Below are positions 22,577 to 33,672 of a stretch of DNA of 64,000 nt, piece by piece; position 1 is the stretch's first letter, and each line of letters begins with the position of its first letter. The notes beneath the pieces were generated by a model. That model did no database searches and was not told where the DNA came from. It saw nothing but the letters and a program-made list of their open reading frames with translations. This DNA is from Cunninghamia lanceolata. Lineage: Eukaryota; Streptophyta; Pinopsida; Cupressales; Cupressaceae. The DNA is taken from positions 3,410,001-3,474,000 of the forward strand of contig BSBN01000781.1 of the NCBI GenBank assembly GCA_027924645.1, written 5' to 3'. Both the position numbers and the translations under genes were made by a program.

Positions 22577-23656
22577 TGTAGACACCCTAAAATGACTGTG
22601 TCGTCGAATCACTTGCATTTCATCATCTGTCTAATCACCTGCATTCCAACATTAATTGAATAATCTAATTATTTAATTAATTTCATCAATTTTTTCCAAA
22701 CCTTCTAAAAATCCACATTAATTGAATAAATTCCCTTTACTTAATTAATTAAATTAAATTCCTCTATTATTCTTCCACAATTAAATAATTTCAATTATTT
22801 AATTAAATCATTATCCTCTTTCAAAATTCAAATCCACATTAATTAAATAAATCAATTATTTAATTAATTCACAAATTCCCTCTTATCTACAATTAAATAA
22901 TTTATATTATTTAATCAAATTAATTATTCTTCTAAATTTAAATAAATCATGCAAATTTATTTAAATTGTCTCAATCCTCTAAAAATAAATAAAATCAAAT
23001 ATTTTATTTATAATCTTCTATTCCTCTATCATGCACAATCAATTAAATAAATTTATTTAGTTAATTTCAAATATCTTCCAATTCCTCTTAAAATATCTTG
23101 TTAACTCGTGCACAATCTGTCTTATTTTTAAAACTCTAAAAAAGGCAAAATTACAAGTTGAGTTATCTATTCAATCAATCTTATTTTCATCATATTTTAC
23201 TAAAAATATCCTTATGGATTGACACATGTTGTGTGCACATTCATCATGGTTATTTGATTTATCTCCTCCGTTGATTCTTCTAAATTATCTGGACCGTTGA
23301 TCAATCTTCATTGAAACCTATATAAACCCCCTCATCTCCTTCACAAATCCTCTTCGATCACTTATTCTTAGGCATCCTTTAACAACGCTTTGAGCATACA
23401 TCGCATTAATTGAGCAACTTCACGATCTTTTGACATTGATCTTTGAGCACTTTACTTGGTTGTTGCAAACAAAGTTTCACAGCACTATTGAGCAATCCAC
23501 ATTCATCCAAAGGGAATAATACAAATCTCAGTAAAAGCTTTCATGTTTCATTGATTTATTGATAATGGCTTATATTTAGATTGGTTCTCTTTATGTTATG
23601 GGCTTTTGATTTGTTTGTTTTTATCATTTAAACATAGTCAATTTTCCTCATACACA
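22577..23656 (+). repeat. 5' LTR of the Tat-type element
   Basis: The 1080-bp LTR is TG...CA bounded. Its U3 contains many imperfect palindromes of TTAATTAAATAA / TTATTTAATTAA type (22660-23060). A TATATAAA box is at 23319-23326, giving a U3 of about 0.75 kb. It carries an extra segment of about 22 bp near 23079 that is absent from the 3' copy. Confidence 0.95.
23319..23326 (+). promoter_or_regulatory. TATA box of the Tat-type LTR
   Basis: TATATAAA followed by a CT-rich stretch (CCCCCTCATCTCC) is conserved in the 3' LTR at 52100-52107. It is the likely core promoter of the genomic RNA. Confidence 0.7.
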
Positions 23657-23659
23657 TTC

Positions 23660-23680
23660 TGGCACGCCCGGTGGGACCCA
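23660..23680 (+). other. Primer-binding site of the Tat-type element
   Basis: TGGCACGCCCGGTGGGACCC lies three bases after the LTR end, as expected for a tRNA primer complement. The type differs from the initiator-Met PBS of the other two complete elements here. I do not assign the tRNA. Confidence 0.75.
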
Positions 23681-23689
23681 CTAATCCCT

Positions 23690-25880
23690 CTTTTTCTTTG
23701 AGAAATTGATTTTTTGAAGTACAGTACGGAACAGTGCAAAAGACATAGAAGCACGCTTTTGGCAGCACAGTATAGCACCCCGAGTGATACTGTGGTGCCC
23801 TTAGTAGCACAGTAGCGCGCTATTGGTAATAGAGTTCAGCGCTATCGATAGCACAGTAAAGTACTTCTAGCATATTAGGGTTTTCTAGATCTTGCTTTGT
23901 CATTTGCAGGATTTTAACTCTCATAACTATCATTGACTTGATTGAGAAGCTGATTTATTTGTCATTCAGTTATCTTTTATACATCCTAAGCTGACGTATT
24001 TAGGAGTATTTGCAATTTTTGAATTAAACTATCTATTGGCGGCATTCTTTGATTTGTTATTGATCCTAGGTTACAGATCTATCAACTATTACATCCCAGA
24101 TCTACGAAGCAAACATGAAATTCACTTATTGACCTAACTTTTGTGACAAGATACAACTATTTTTAGATCTGTGACTCTAAAAGCACTTTTGGTAGCACAG
24201 AACGAAACTTCTGGCAATAGAATACATCACTTTTGGATCTAAAGCTACGCTTCTGGTAACACACTGGGTCGCCTTTGGTCTGTAGCAAATCACTTCCAGC
24301 AACACAGCGCAGCACTTTCAATTTCACAGTAAGTCGCTTTCGGTAAGTCAGTAGAGCGCTTTTGGTCAAATTGATTTATTTTTGCTAAACTTGTGAATTT
24401 TGGTGGAACTAATTGACTTGTTGCAGCTTCTTATCACTCACACAGAGCAAATTGGTTTCTCTAACATGTTCATGCAGGACAAGCATTGAAGAAATCTTGA
24501 TTTATTGCACTAAGTCTTAGAAACATATTGCCTTCTTAAGGGATAATTGAACAAATCATTTTTTGGCAAATCTAAGTCTTAGGAACATACTGCTTTTCTT
24601 AAGGGACAATGGACATGTATGTGAAAACACCTCAATTTTTTAAGGGACAATGGACATGAATGCCAAACACTTCAATTTCATAAGGGACAACTGACAACTA
24701 CAAATGTGTGTGTGCCTAATTTAGTTGCACCTTATTTTTCTTATAACGGGACAACTGAACCTTTGTTTGACGTGCTTGCTCTTACATTTCAGTACTTCCT
24801 TTAGAAGGGCCTACTTTTGGATTGCACTTCATCCAAAAGGGACGACCCCAAGCGAAGTTTTCCTTTGAACCACTATATAAGAGGGATAAGGCGAAAGCCA
24901 AGTCCTAACCGACGTCAGCCTTACCTTGTGGTACCAAACTGAAAAGAGGTGTACTAGCTCTTTGTGGAAACAATTTTCACATCAAGCAAAGTGTTTGATA
25001 CTCTTAGTAGGATTGGTTAAAGCTTTTAATATCTTGTCGCATTTCTCGTAAGGTGTTGGTCCCTCAAAGTTACTAAGAACCATTATAGATAGTGACTACC
25101 CGATCTACCTCTGAATGTTGTGGTAATCATCAGTGCAAAGGGAATCAATTTAAGCCCTTAAGATACTCACCATTGGCTCCCTTGAGAAGAGATAGTATTC
25201 CCTTGGCCATAAAGCTCTTGTGACCTACTTGAGCTTTCCAAGGGGAGGGTGAGATATCCCTACCTATCGTCTCTCGCAAAGATACAAAATTTCTGACACC
25301 TTTATGGAATGCCATTTTTATTGACGGAGTATTAAGCTGTGAGCTGATCTACTGCAATGAAACCTTGTCTCTAGGGATAAAAAGTGCTTGATATTGTTTG
25401 CAATCATCTTATACCTGCGAAAAGATTGGGCTTTTGTGAGCCTAGAACATACACTATCTGTTGTGTCAGTCCTTTTTTTTGCCACTTATTTGTTGTGTTT
25501 TCTCTTGCCAAAGCAAAATCCAATCAGAACCAACACCAAATCTATCAAAATTTGCCTTTTTAAAACATCAGACACTACTTCAGTGCCTCTGGTATTACAG
25601 CATTTCACCTTTGGTATTATAGTAGCTCACCTTTGGTATAACAGTACCTCGCCTTTGGCAAACCTACTTCACCACCCTTGGTATAACAGTATCTCACTTT
25701 TGGTCACAGTAGCTCACCTTTGGTATAGCAGTACCTTGCCTTTGGCAGCTCATTCGATCACCTTTGGTATTACAGTAGCACGCTTTTGGTTGCATAGTCC
25801 TGCGCCTCTGGTCAAACAGTATAGCACCTTTGGTCCAGTTACTTGTGCATCAAAGTTTGTCTTTTCCAAAACACAAGCAG
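23690..25880 (+). repeat. Leader with degenerate short repeats
   Basis: Two repeat types fill the untranslated leader. A motif of about 20-30 bp, roughly AGCgCTTTTGGTAgCACAGtA, recurs irregularly at 23740-23860, 24175-24370 and 25590-25850. A second motif, AAGGGACAATGGACATG-like, occurs about five times at 24538-24765. An ORF at 25388-25999 partly translates the first repeat (FGIIVAHLWYNS-type iterations), so its N-terminal half is probably not coding. Confidence 0.7.
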
Positions 25881-25911
25881 AATCTCAACAGTTTGTCCTA
25901 GTGTATTCCAT

Positions 25912-28440
25912 GGTAACCACTAGACTCCAGCACACTATGAAGTCCAAGCAAGTTGTCCCTAGGAAGCGCAAATTGCCTCACACACCTCAATCAGGCTGAT
26001 CCAACATTACTCCCAAGGTTACTCCTAGGACACCCGCGGAAAAATCTACCAACTCTCCAAACATGCCGCAGCTAGACCACCCTAACAATCTTCAAGAAGG
26101 TAGGGTCCCTTTGGTAAGTACACCTCACTATACCACCAGTATGCCTCTAGATTTTGTCCCACAAGGTTATACTATTGGTCATGTCCCATCTCAAGAAGGT
26201 AGGGTCCCTTTGGTAAGTACACCTCACTATACCACTGGCATGCCTCCAGATTTTGTTCCACAAGGTAATACTATCGATCAAGTCCCATCTCAAGAAGAGC
26301 GACACTTTGAAATAGGTCAATCCTCTCAAGAAGATGGACAAGATCTTGATGAATTCATATAAGATCCGAGAGCCATAGCCTCCTTTGACAAAATCCTTAG
26401 TGAGAACCAAGATCATTTCTTTCACTTGCTAGTAGGGCAAGGAGCCAAATTACCCCAAGGTTTTGATCTATCCAATCTCAGCAAACCTAACAACATCCAA
26501 GACACTATAATAGCAATCCAAACCATGTCAACAGTAACCACACCCTTACCCGAACAAAGCTCACAAGGGAGAACAATTGCACAATATGAGAATCCCCTTT
26601 ATCAAAACCCAATAGGAAAGAGGTTTGTATCACCACTGCTGACTCCTATGGAGATCTATAAAAAACAACAAGAGACTCGACATCGTCAAGCCGAACTAGC
26701 AAGACAAGTTGCTCTAGCAAAATCAAATATGTAAAATACTCAAGTGTCCACACCAATCGCAAGTGGAATATTGGTTACCCCATCACGACAAGGTTTCCCA
26801 CCAAATTACAATCTGGGGAACAACTACGTCGCCATGCAACAAGGGTCTCAACAAATGCCACCCCCAACCTCATCGAATCTTTGTATCCCTCAACCAACTA
26901 GGGTTGTGCAACCCCAACCACAACATTCTTCTATGCTCGTCCTCAATTGACCTCAACCATCGCATAACACTTCTATCTATGTCCCCCCACCATTACAATC
27001 ATCAGCGCTGAACTTCTTCAACACATTGCCTATCCACCCTCAACATTCTCAAAACCAAACTTCCCAAAGCTATATGCCGCAACAGTAGCCTAACTCAACG
27101 AACTTTAGCTTTCCACCACCAAACTCATTTCTTCAGCCATTGCAAAGCCTCCATTCTTACCTAGCACCACCTCCACCTCCTTCAAGTCAAAGCATCCAAT
27201 TCCAACCCAATCTTAACCCAACATACAACACATATGACCCCAACCAATCATACGACTCTTACAACACCAATGCTCATGGTTTACACTGCAATCTTCCATA
27301 TGGGCAACAACAACCACTTCTAGGACAACAGGAGATGTTTCCAACCCCTCCCACAACTATGGAGCTAAAACTTGTAGAGGTTCAACAACAGCTATCTGAT
27401 CTTACGTTTGGCCACACAAAAAAGACCTTCTCTTTGGAGGAAGTGTGTCCTTATCCTTTTGATCGGTCACTACACATGATCCCTTTTCCTCAAAATTTCA
27501 CTATTCCCAAATTTGATAAATACAAAGGAAAAGGTGACCCAAAAGACCATCTCAGGGAATTCTATCTTGCTTGCTTCGAGGTCTCACATAACAACACATA
27601 TCTTATGCGTCTCTTTCCTCACAGTCTTGGAGGTCAAGCTATAGAATGGTTCTCACACTTACCTACGGGTATCAAGTCTTTTAACAAGCTAGTGGAGAAA
27701 TTTTCCACCCACTTCTCCTACAACACAGAGCATGAGATTTCCATGACTGATCTATGCAACAACAAACATAAAAATGGAGAAACTTTCATTTCTTTCCTTC
27801 AAAGATGGAGACAAATGGCTAGTAAATTCCCATTCAAAATACCCAAAAAGCAGCTTGTTAGCATATTTGTGTAGAACCTCAACCAAGAATTGGGTTTTCA
27901 TTTACAAAGTCTTAGTGCTACAACCTTCAATGAAATTACCTACAAGGGAATCAATACTGAGAAAGCCCTCATTGCTAAAGGTGTCATTAAAATCTTCAAA
28001 GAAATGAAAGACAATGCTCCTCATCAACAAACAAACGATAAACCAAAGTTTTGGAACAAAAATAAAAATGTGGTCAACGATGGGGTGGTTGATTCTGAAC
28101 ATGTCCAAACCTTGCAAATGCCACTGCAGCTTTCCAAACCAAGTCCAGCTCCAACTCAACAACAGCAGCAATAAAGACAACCTTATCAAAACCAACAATG
28201 ACAACAAGAGTGGCCTCCACAAGATTACCCTCTGTGGCATCAATTTACTCCCTTGGGAGAGCCCATAGAGTCGGTCCTACAAAAGCTTTTACATAAAGGG
28301 CTCATCATCTTACCTGATGCTCCCCCATATGGTGAACCTGTTTAAAAAACTACCTGTTATAGAGACAATGAATAATGTGAGTTCCATAGGAGCAAAGGGC
28401 ACAAAACTACATCATGCATGAAACTCAAGCACCTAATAAA
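25912..28440 (+). pseudogene. gag: Tat-type Gag, one frame with many nonsense codons
   Basis: The likely start is ATG 25912 (MVTTRLQHTMKSK), after the leader repeats. The same frame runs to about 28440, interrupted only by stops (near 25998, 26360, 26732, 26948, 27087, 27872, 28172 and 28199). A 33-residue tandem duplication lies at 26096-26293. A Pro/Gln/Asn-rich region precedes the Gag core at 27366-27960 (FTIPKFDKYKGKGDPKDHL, GGQAIEWFSHLP, FLQRWRQMA). The C-terminal finger at 28376 is CX2HX4HX4C (CEFHRSKGHKTTSC), a variant seen in plant Gypsy Gag. The protein would form the particle and package RNA. Confidence 0.85.
26096..26293 (+). repeat. In-frame 99-bp tandem duplication in gag
   Basis: GAAGGTAGGGTCCCTTTGGT starts at 26096 and again at 26195. 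The two 99-bp copies differ by a few substitutions and encode a 33-residue repeat beginning EGRVPLVSTPHYTT. Confidence 0.9.
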
Positions 28441-28785
28441 AAAATCTCATCGAAGGCAACCAAATCTCTTTTGGAGATGAACCACCAGCTCAACACAGGA
28501 ACAAAGACCTCAACATGTACAAGGAACCATTCCCTCACCATGGTCCACCTCCTCCTCAGGATAAAGGTAAAGGTATCAATCATGCTTCCACTTCCTTTGA
28601 CTCCATTGTAGGTCATTTTGAAGAGAGTTAAGTGTACCCTCACAATCAAAGGAAACTCTACGGATTGCGCTGTTACAACTCATCATGGTCGTGTCACTAT
28701 TCGTGGTCCTACACCTAGTCTCCCACCTCAGTCTGATTATAATCTTGTCAAACATCTAGGGAAAATGCATGCATAGATCTCTATT

Positions 28786-30558
28786 TTGGACCTTCTACGG
28801 TCATCACCTGCACATAGAGTGGTGCTAGAAAAAGCCCTCCAAGAGTCTTTGGTTCCTAACAACATAGTGGTCGTGGATTTCCAAGCTATAGTAGGTAACA
28901 TTGCTTCACCCTACAATGTGGTCTTCTCTGAGAAAGACCTCCCTTCCCATGATTCATGTCACAATGATGCCCTTCATATTGAAGTTCTCATCCATAAGCG
29001 CAAAATCAAACATATACTCATAGATGGTGGTGTTGGTCTCAACATCTGTTCTTTAAAGTTACTTAAGCAATTGGGATACTTTGAGGATCATGTCAACATT
29101 GATCAAAGTATTACAATCAAGGGATATGATGATGCTGAACGCTATTCAGAAGGTGTTATCCACTTGCCTATACAGCTGGGCCCCGTCATGCTTGAAACCA
29201 GGTGCCAAGTCCTTGACATTGAGCTACCTTACAACATTATCCTAGGCCACCCATGGATCCATGCAATGAAAGCTGTCCCCTCCATGTACCATCAGTCTCT
29301 AAAGTTCCCATTCAATGGTACAAAGATCACTATCCCCAGAGACCCCAATCCTTTTGAATTCTATCGTGTCTTGCAAGGCAGTTATAAGAATTACAACCAA
29401 GTGCCTAAAAATGAAAAATCCCTTGAATCCCCACTATATGTTGATCCTGAAACTCTAACACAAGCCTCTACAAGTAACACTAATCCTCTTCCTGAAATCA
29501 AAGCTCACATCTATGATATAGGCTTTGGAACATATGATGTCTCAAAATCTTGTTGTGTGGGGCGGATGCCTTTATCCCCTAAATCTTATGGCCAACCACC
29601 CATTGCCAAAGTAACTAAAAAAGTAGGTATTCCTCCCCCAACATTTCTAACCCAATTCCAACAGGGACAGTTATTGGAAGAGGAAACTATTGAGGACATT
29701 TCTTCTTGGCTCTATAAAGAGAAAGAACCAATTACAATACTAGTCAAGCAATATGGTAATGGCTTAAGGATAGTCAAACACATGGGCTACAAAGGAAAAG
29801 GTGGCCTTGGGAAATAGAATCAAGGCACAATGGAACCCATCATTGTGATGAAGAAACTAGACAAGAAGGGTTTAGGATTTGGCAAGAAGGTACCACATGC
29901 CTTAGACATCGAGGGCATCCTCGACAAGGTGGCTGAAACTTCTATTGCAGATTCAACATTTTTTGAGGATATCATCGATGAGTCTTCTCTTCATATGACT
30001 GACCTATTCAACGAATCCTCCATCTTTATGCTATCATCTGTATCCTTAACCTCCACCACAAACACCCAGAATGTAACACTTGTCTTACCTGAACTTATCG
30101 ATTGGGACCAACAAGGGTCCCCTGTTATAGATGTATTTCAGAATGACGAAGCTCTAGCTGAGTTCATGGGACTTTGGGATGGTATCCCTTTGGGTGATCA
30201 CAAAGCAAGTTTTGTAATGGAACTAGAGCCAACTGCTTATTTTGGTGAGAATGCCAAATCCTCTAGTCACAAAAGTAAAAATAAAGAAAGATCTCTAGGT
30301 GAAAACCACACTGTGGTACCTCCTGATCACAAAATAGTAAAAACAAAGGACGTATCCAAAGGTGAAAACCCAACTGTGGCACCTGAGGATGGAGGATTTG
30401 ACCTTCCCCTACCATCTAAGTATCAAGAGAAGTCAGCTCTCCTAGTGGAAGATTCTAGAGAGATAAACCTTGGCACAGAGCAAAATCCAAAGACCACATT
30501 CCTAGCAGCATCATTATCAGAAACAGAGCATAGGAATCTTAAAAAATTATTCTTATAG
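28786..30558 (+). pseudogene. pro: Aspartic protease and G-patch-like region of pol
   Basis: This region is in a different frame from gag, and the frame continues into RT. The protease active-site loop reads LIDGGVGLNI (Asp codon at 29023), with DGG in place of the canonical DSG/DTG. The second conserved block is YNIILGHPWI. Near 29752-29900 there is a glycine-patterned block, GLRIVKHMGYKGKGGLGK, a TAG at 29815-29817, then QGTMEPI and KGLGFGKK, which together look like a G-patch motif. The linker to RT (29900-30558) is acidic and ends at a TAG. Confidence 0.8.
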
Positions 30559-30589
30559 AGAACCATCAACTTTACATGGACCTATGCTA

Positions 30590-31437
30590 ATATGCTAGGG
30601 TTAGACCCTAAGCTAGTTGTTCACTATCTCACAGTTGATCCAAAAGTTAAACTGGTCAAGCAAAAGCTAAGGAAGATGCACCCATAGATAGCTCTCTTGG
30701 TAAAAGTGGAAATACAGAAGTTGTTAGATGCAAAGTTCATACGACCTATTGACTATTCAGATTGGGTCTCAAACATTGTACCTATGTCTAAACCCAATGG
30801 GCGCATCCGCATGTGTAATGACTTCAGAGATCTTAACAAAGCATGTCCCAAGGATGGCTTTCCACTACCGAACATTGACCTCATAGTAGACTTGACAGCA
30901 GATCATGAAATGCTTTCTCTCATTGATGGATTCTCTGGCTACAATCAGATAAGGATAGTAGAGGAAGATCAATATAAAACAACTTTTACTTGTTCATGGG
31001 GTAATTATTATTGGTGTACCATACCGTTTGGTCTAAAGAATGCAGGGGCAACCTATCAGAGAGCAATGATAGTGATATTCCACGACCTCTTTAATCATAT
31101 CATGGAGGACTATGTGGATGACATACTAGCTAAATATTCTAGGGCAGAACACATACAAGTTCTAGGACAAATCTTTGACAGGCTCAAGAAATACCAAGTA
31201 AAACTCAATCCAAAGAAGTGTGTCTTCGGTGTAACATCAGGGAAGCTGTTGGGATACATTGTATCTCGTAGAGGCATCAAAGTAGATCCCACAAAATTAA
31301 AAGCTATAGTGGAGATGCCTCCACCAAAGAACCTCAAAGCATTAAGGAGCCTTCAGGGAAGGTTGCAGTCCATTAGGCACTTCATCTCACAACTAGCAGA
31401 TAAATGTCAACAATTTCAACACTTATTCTGAAAGGAT
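30590..31437 (+). pseudogene. Reverse transcriptase, Tat-type
   Basis: This frame is the same as the protease. Motifs in order are VKVEIQKLLDAKFIRPI, RMCNDFRDLNKACPKDGFPLPNID, LSLIDGFSGYNQI, TTFTCSWGNYYW, PFGLKNAGATYQRAM, the catalytic DYVDDILAK (about 31106) and LNPKKCVFGV, then the thumb region LLGYIVSRRGIKVDP. The NKACPKDxFPLPxID signature is typical of Tat elements. Stops at about 30685 (TAG) and 31429 (TGA, where Trp is expected before KDVSFRWD) inactivate it. The core catalytic aspartates are otherwise intact. Confidence 0.93.
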
Positions 31438-31440
31438 GTC

Positions 31441-31915
31441 TCATTTCGATGGGATTATAAGTGTCAAGCAGCATTTGATCAGCTCAAAGAGTATCTGGCT
31501 ACACCTCCTACATTGGTTCCACCAGTTATTGATAAACCTTTGATATTAGACATCTCAACTACAACTTTGGCCCTAGGGGCCCTTCTAGCACAAAATGATG
31601 AAATAGGAAAAGAGCATGCAATTTATTATATCAGTAGAACCTTGGTGGGATACGAACTCAATTATTCACTGATGGAAAGAGCTTGTTTAGCAGTAGTGTT
31701 CACTTCCCAAAAGTTGTGGCATTACATGTTGAACCAACACACAAATCTTATAGCCAAAATTGATCCCTTGAAGTATCTACTAGCAAAAGCAGCTCTTACA
31801 GGCAGACTAGCTAAATGGGTCATGATCCTTAGTGAGTTTGACATTGAGTATACGGATCGCAAAGCAATCAAAGGACAAGCCCTAGTAGATCAACTAGTAG
31901 AAGCACCCATGACAT
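31441..31915 (+). pseudogene. First RNase H domain
   Basis: Continues the RT frame: FRWDYKCQAAFDQLKEYL, LILDISTTTLALGALLAQ, IYYISRTLVGYELNYSLMERACLAVVF, and the closing LAKWVMILSEFDIEYTDRKAIKGQALVDQL. This is the ordinary Ty3/Gypsy RNase H module next to RT that degrades the RNA strand of the hybrid. Confidence 0.88.
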
Positions 31916-31974
31916 ATACACACCCTATGGTAGCAGACTTTCCAGATGAGAATCTCTTCACTCTTTCCAACTCA

Positions 31975-32400
31975 ATAATGTGGAAGTTGTACTTTGACAG
32001 TTCCTACACATAGCATGGATCAGGGGCCGGCATCTTATTTGTCACACCTCAAAATGACTATATTCTAAAGTCATATCATCTTGCATTCCCTTGCACCAAC
32101 AACATTTCTGAGTATGAAGCTCTCCTCATAGGTCTCAATATAGCAGTTCAATGGGACATCATAGAACTACAAGTATATGGAGATTCACAATTAGACATTC
32201 AACAAGTCACAGATGAGTACCAAACAAAAGATGAAAAGTTGGTCCCCTACAAAAAACTAGTGGATGCCTACAAACCACATTTCTCTAGCATCACATTTGA
32301 GCAAATTCCAAGAGAGCATAACAAGGCTGCAGATTCTATGGCTTCTGTAGGGTCACTGATTGACATGTTGGCTAATACACAGAAATGTGAATTCTTGATC
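31975..32400 (+). pseudogene. Second, archaeal-type RNase H domain
   Basis: After a linker the frame gives WKLYFDSSYT, a TAG at 32011-32013, then HGSGAGILF. It continues with NISEYEALLIGLNIA, QVYGDSQLDIQQV and EHNKAADSMASVGSL. The D-E-D-D order (FDSS, SEYEAL, GDSQ, KAAD) is a complete second RNase H. Acquisition of a second, archaeal-type RNase H is an established trait of the Tat lineage and supports that classification. Confidence 0.85.
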
Positions 32401-32599
32401 GAGCAATTGTTGATACCAGCCATCGATGTTCCCATTACTGAAATCATCTGTGAACTTGTTGGTCCCAATTCCCCATGGTACGAAGATATCTATGAATACC
32501 TTAAACACAATACTTTTCCCTCTGACCTATCATCCACCCAACGCAAAACCTTTATCTGTCAATCCTCCCGTTACACCATTCTAGGTGATACACTATATC

Positions 32600-33672
32600 A
32601 CCGAAGTCTCGATGGTATTCTCTTACGATGTCTTAACGTGGAAGAAGCTGAAGCCACCTTATGAGACATACACGAAGGTGTTTGTGGTGCACATTCTACC
32701 AGTCCTAATCTCGCTAAGAAGATACTCATAATAGGTTACTACTGGCCTACAATAGAACAAGATGCTACACAGTTTGCTAATAAGTGTCTACAATGCCAGT
32801 AGCATGGAGATTTAATCCACGCACCGGCTCATGAACTACAACCTATGACAACTCCATGGCCATATGTTCATCATTACTGCCACTGAGTATTTCATGAAGT
32901 GGGTTGAAGCCATTCCCATGACCTATATCAATTGTAAGCAAATAGCCAAGTTTATCCTAAACTACCTCATTTACCGGTATGGTATTCCCCAAGACATTAT
33001 CACTGATAATGGGAAACCATTCAAGAATCAAGATGTCTATGCCTTATGCACACAATACAATATCCAACATCGCTTTTCAACTCCCTACTATCCGCAGAGT
33101 AACGGCCAAGCTGAGGCTTCCAATAAGACCATTCTCAAGATCCTCAAGAAAATAGTCAATGAAGCTGGTCACGATTGGCACTTGCAACTCAATCCTGCCC
33201 TATGGGCCTACCGCACTAGTATCAAAACACCAACTGGTGCCACACCTTATGCCTTGGTCTATGGCTCTGAAGTCATCCTACCTATAGAGGTCGAGATCCC
33301 ATCCCTCAGAGTATCCACGTAGAACCTGATCAGTGGAGAGGAGTATCGCACTTCCAGATTAGCTGAGCTAGAACTACTAGATGAAAGACGCCTTGCCACG
33401 CTTAATCATCTACATGTCTATCAAAACTGCCTCTGGCGTAATTACAACAAAAAGATCAAAGAAAGACAGTTTCAAGTTGGTGATCTTGTACTCAAAGAGA
33501 ATCAAAGAAATCAAGCAGATTGAGAAAAGAAGGGCAAGTTTGAACCTAACTAGTTAGGTCCCTTTATTATCACAGCGACATATGGATCAGGAGCTTATAC
33601 TTTAGCTACACCTTACGACATTCCTCTAGATGAGCCACTTAATAGTGTTCATCTCAAGAAGTTTTATGCTTG
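32600..33672 (+). pseudogene. int: Integrase with a deleted first catalytic Asp
   Basis: The HHCC zinc-binding part is seen as HEGVCGAHS...GYYWPTIEQD...CLQC, followed by a TAG. After TTPWPY the sequence jumps to FIITATEYFMKWVEAIPM in another frame. The block that normally carries the first catalytic Asp (W-x-x-D-hydrophobic-G type) is missing, consistent with a deletion of several tens of bp near 32865. The second Asp (IITDNGKPF) and the Glu (SNGQAEASNKTI) remain. The C-terminal part (LRVST stop, then GDLVLKENQ, HLKKFYA, ending near 33672) is present with stops. It cannot be active. Confidence 0.88.

Noticed and set aside
24538..24765. Spaced AAGGGACAATGGACATG repeats, CRISPR-like at first sight
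   Set aside because: Units and spacings are irregular and diverged, and the context is a plant retroelement leader.
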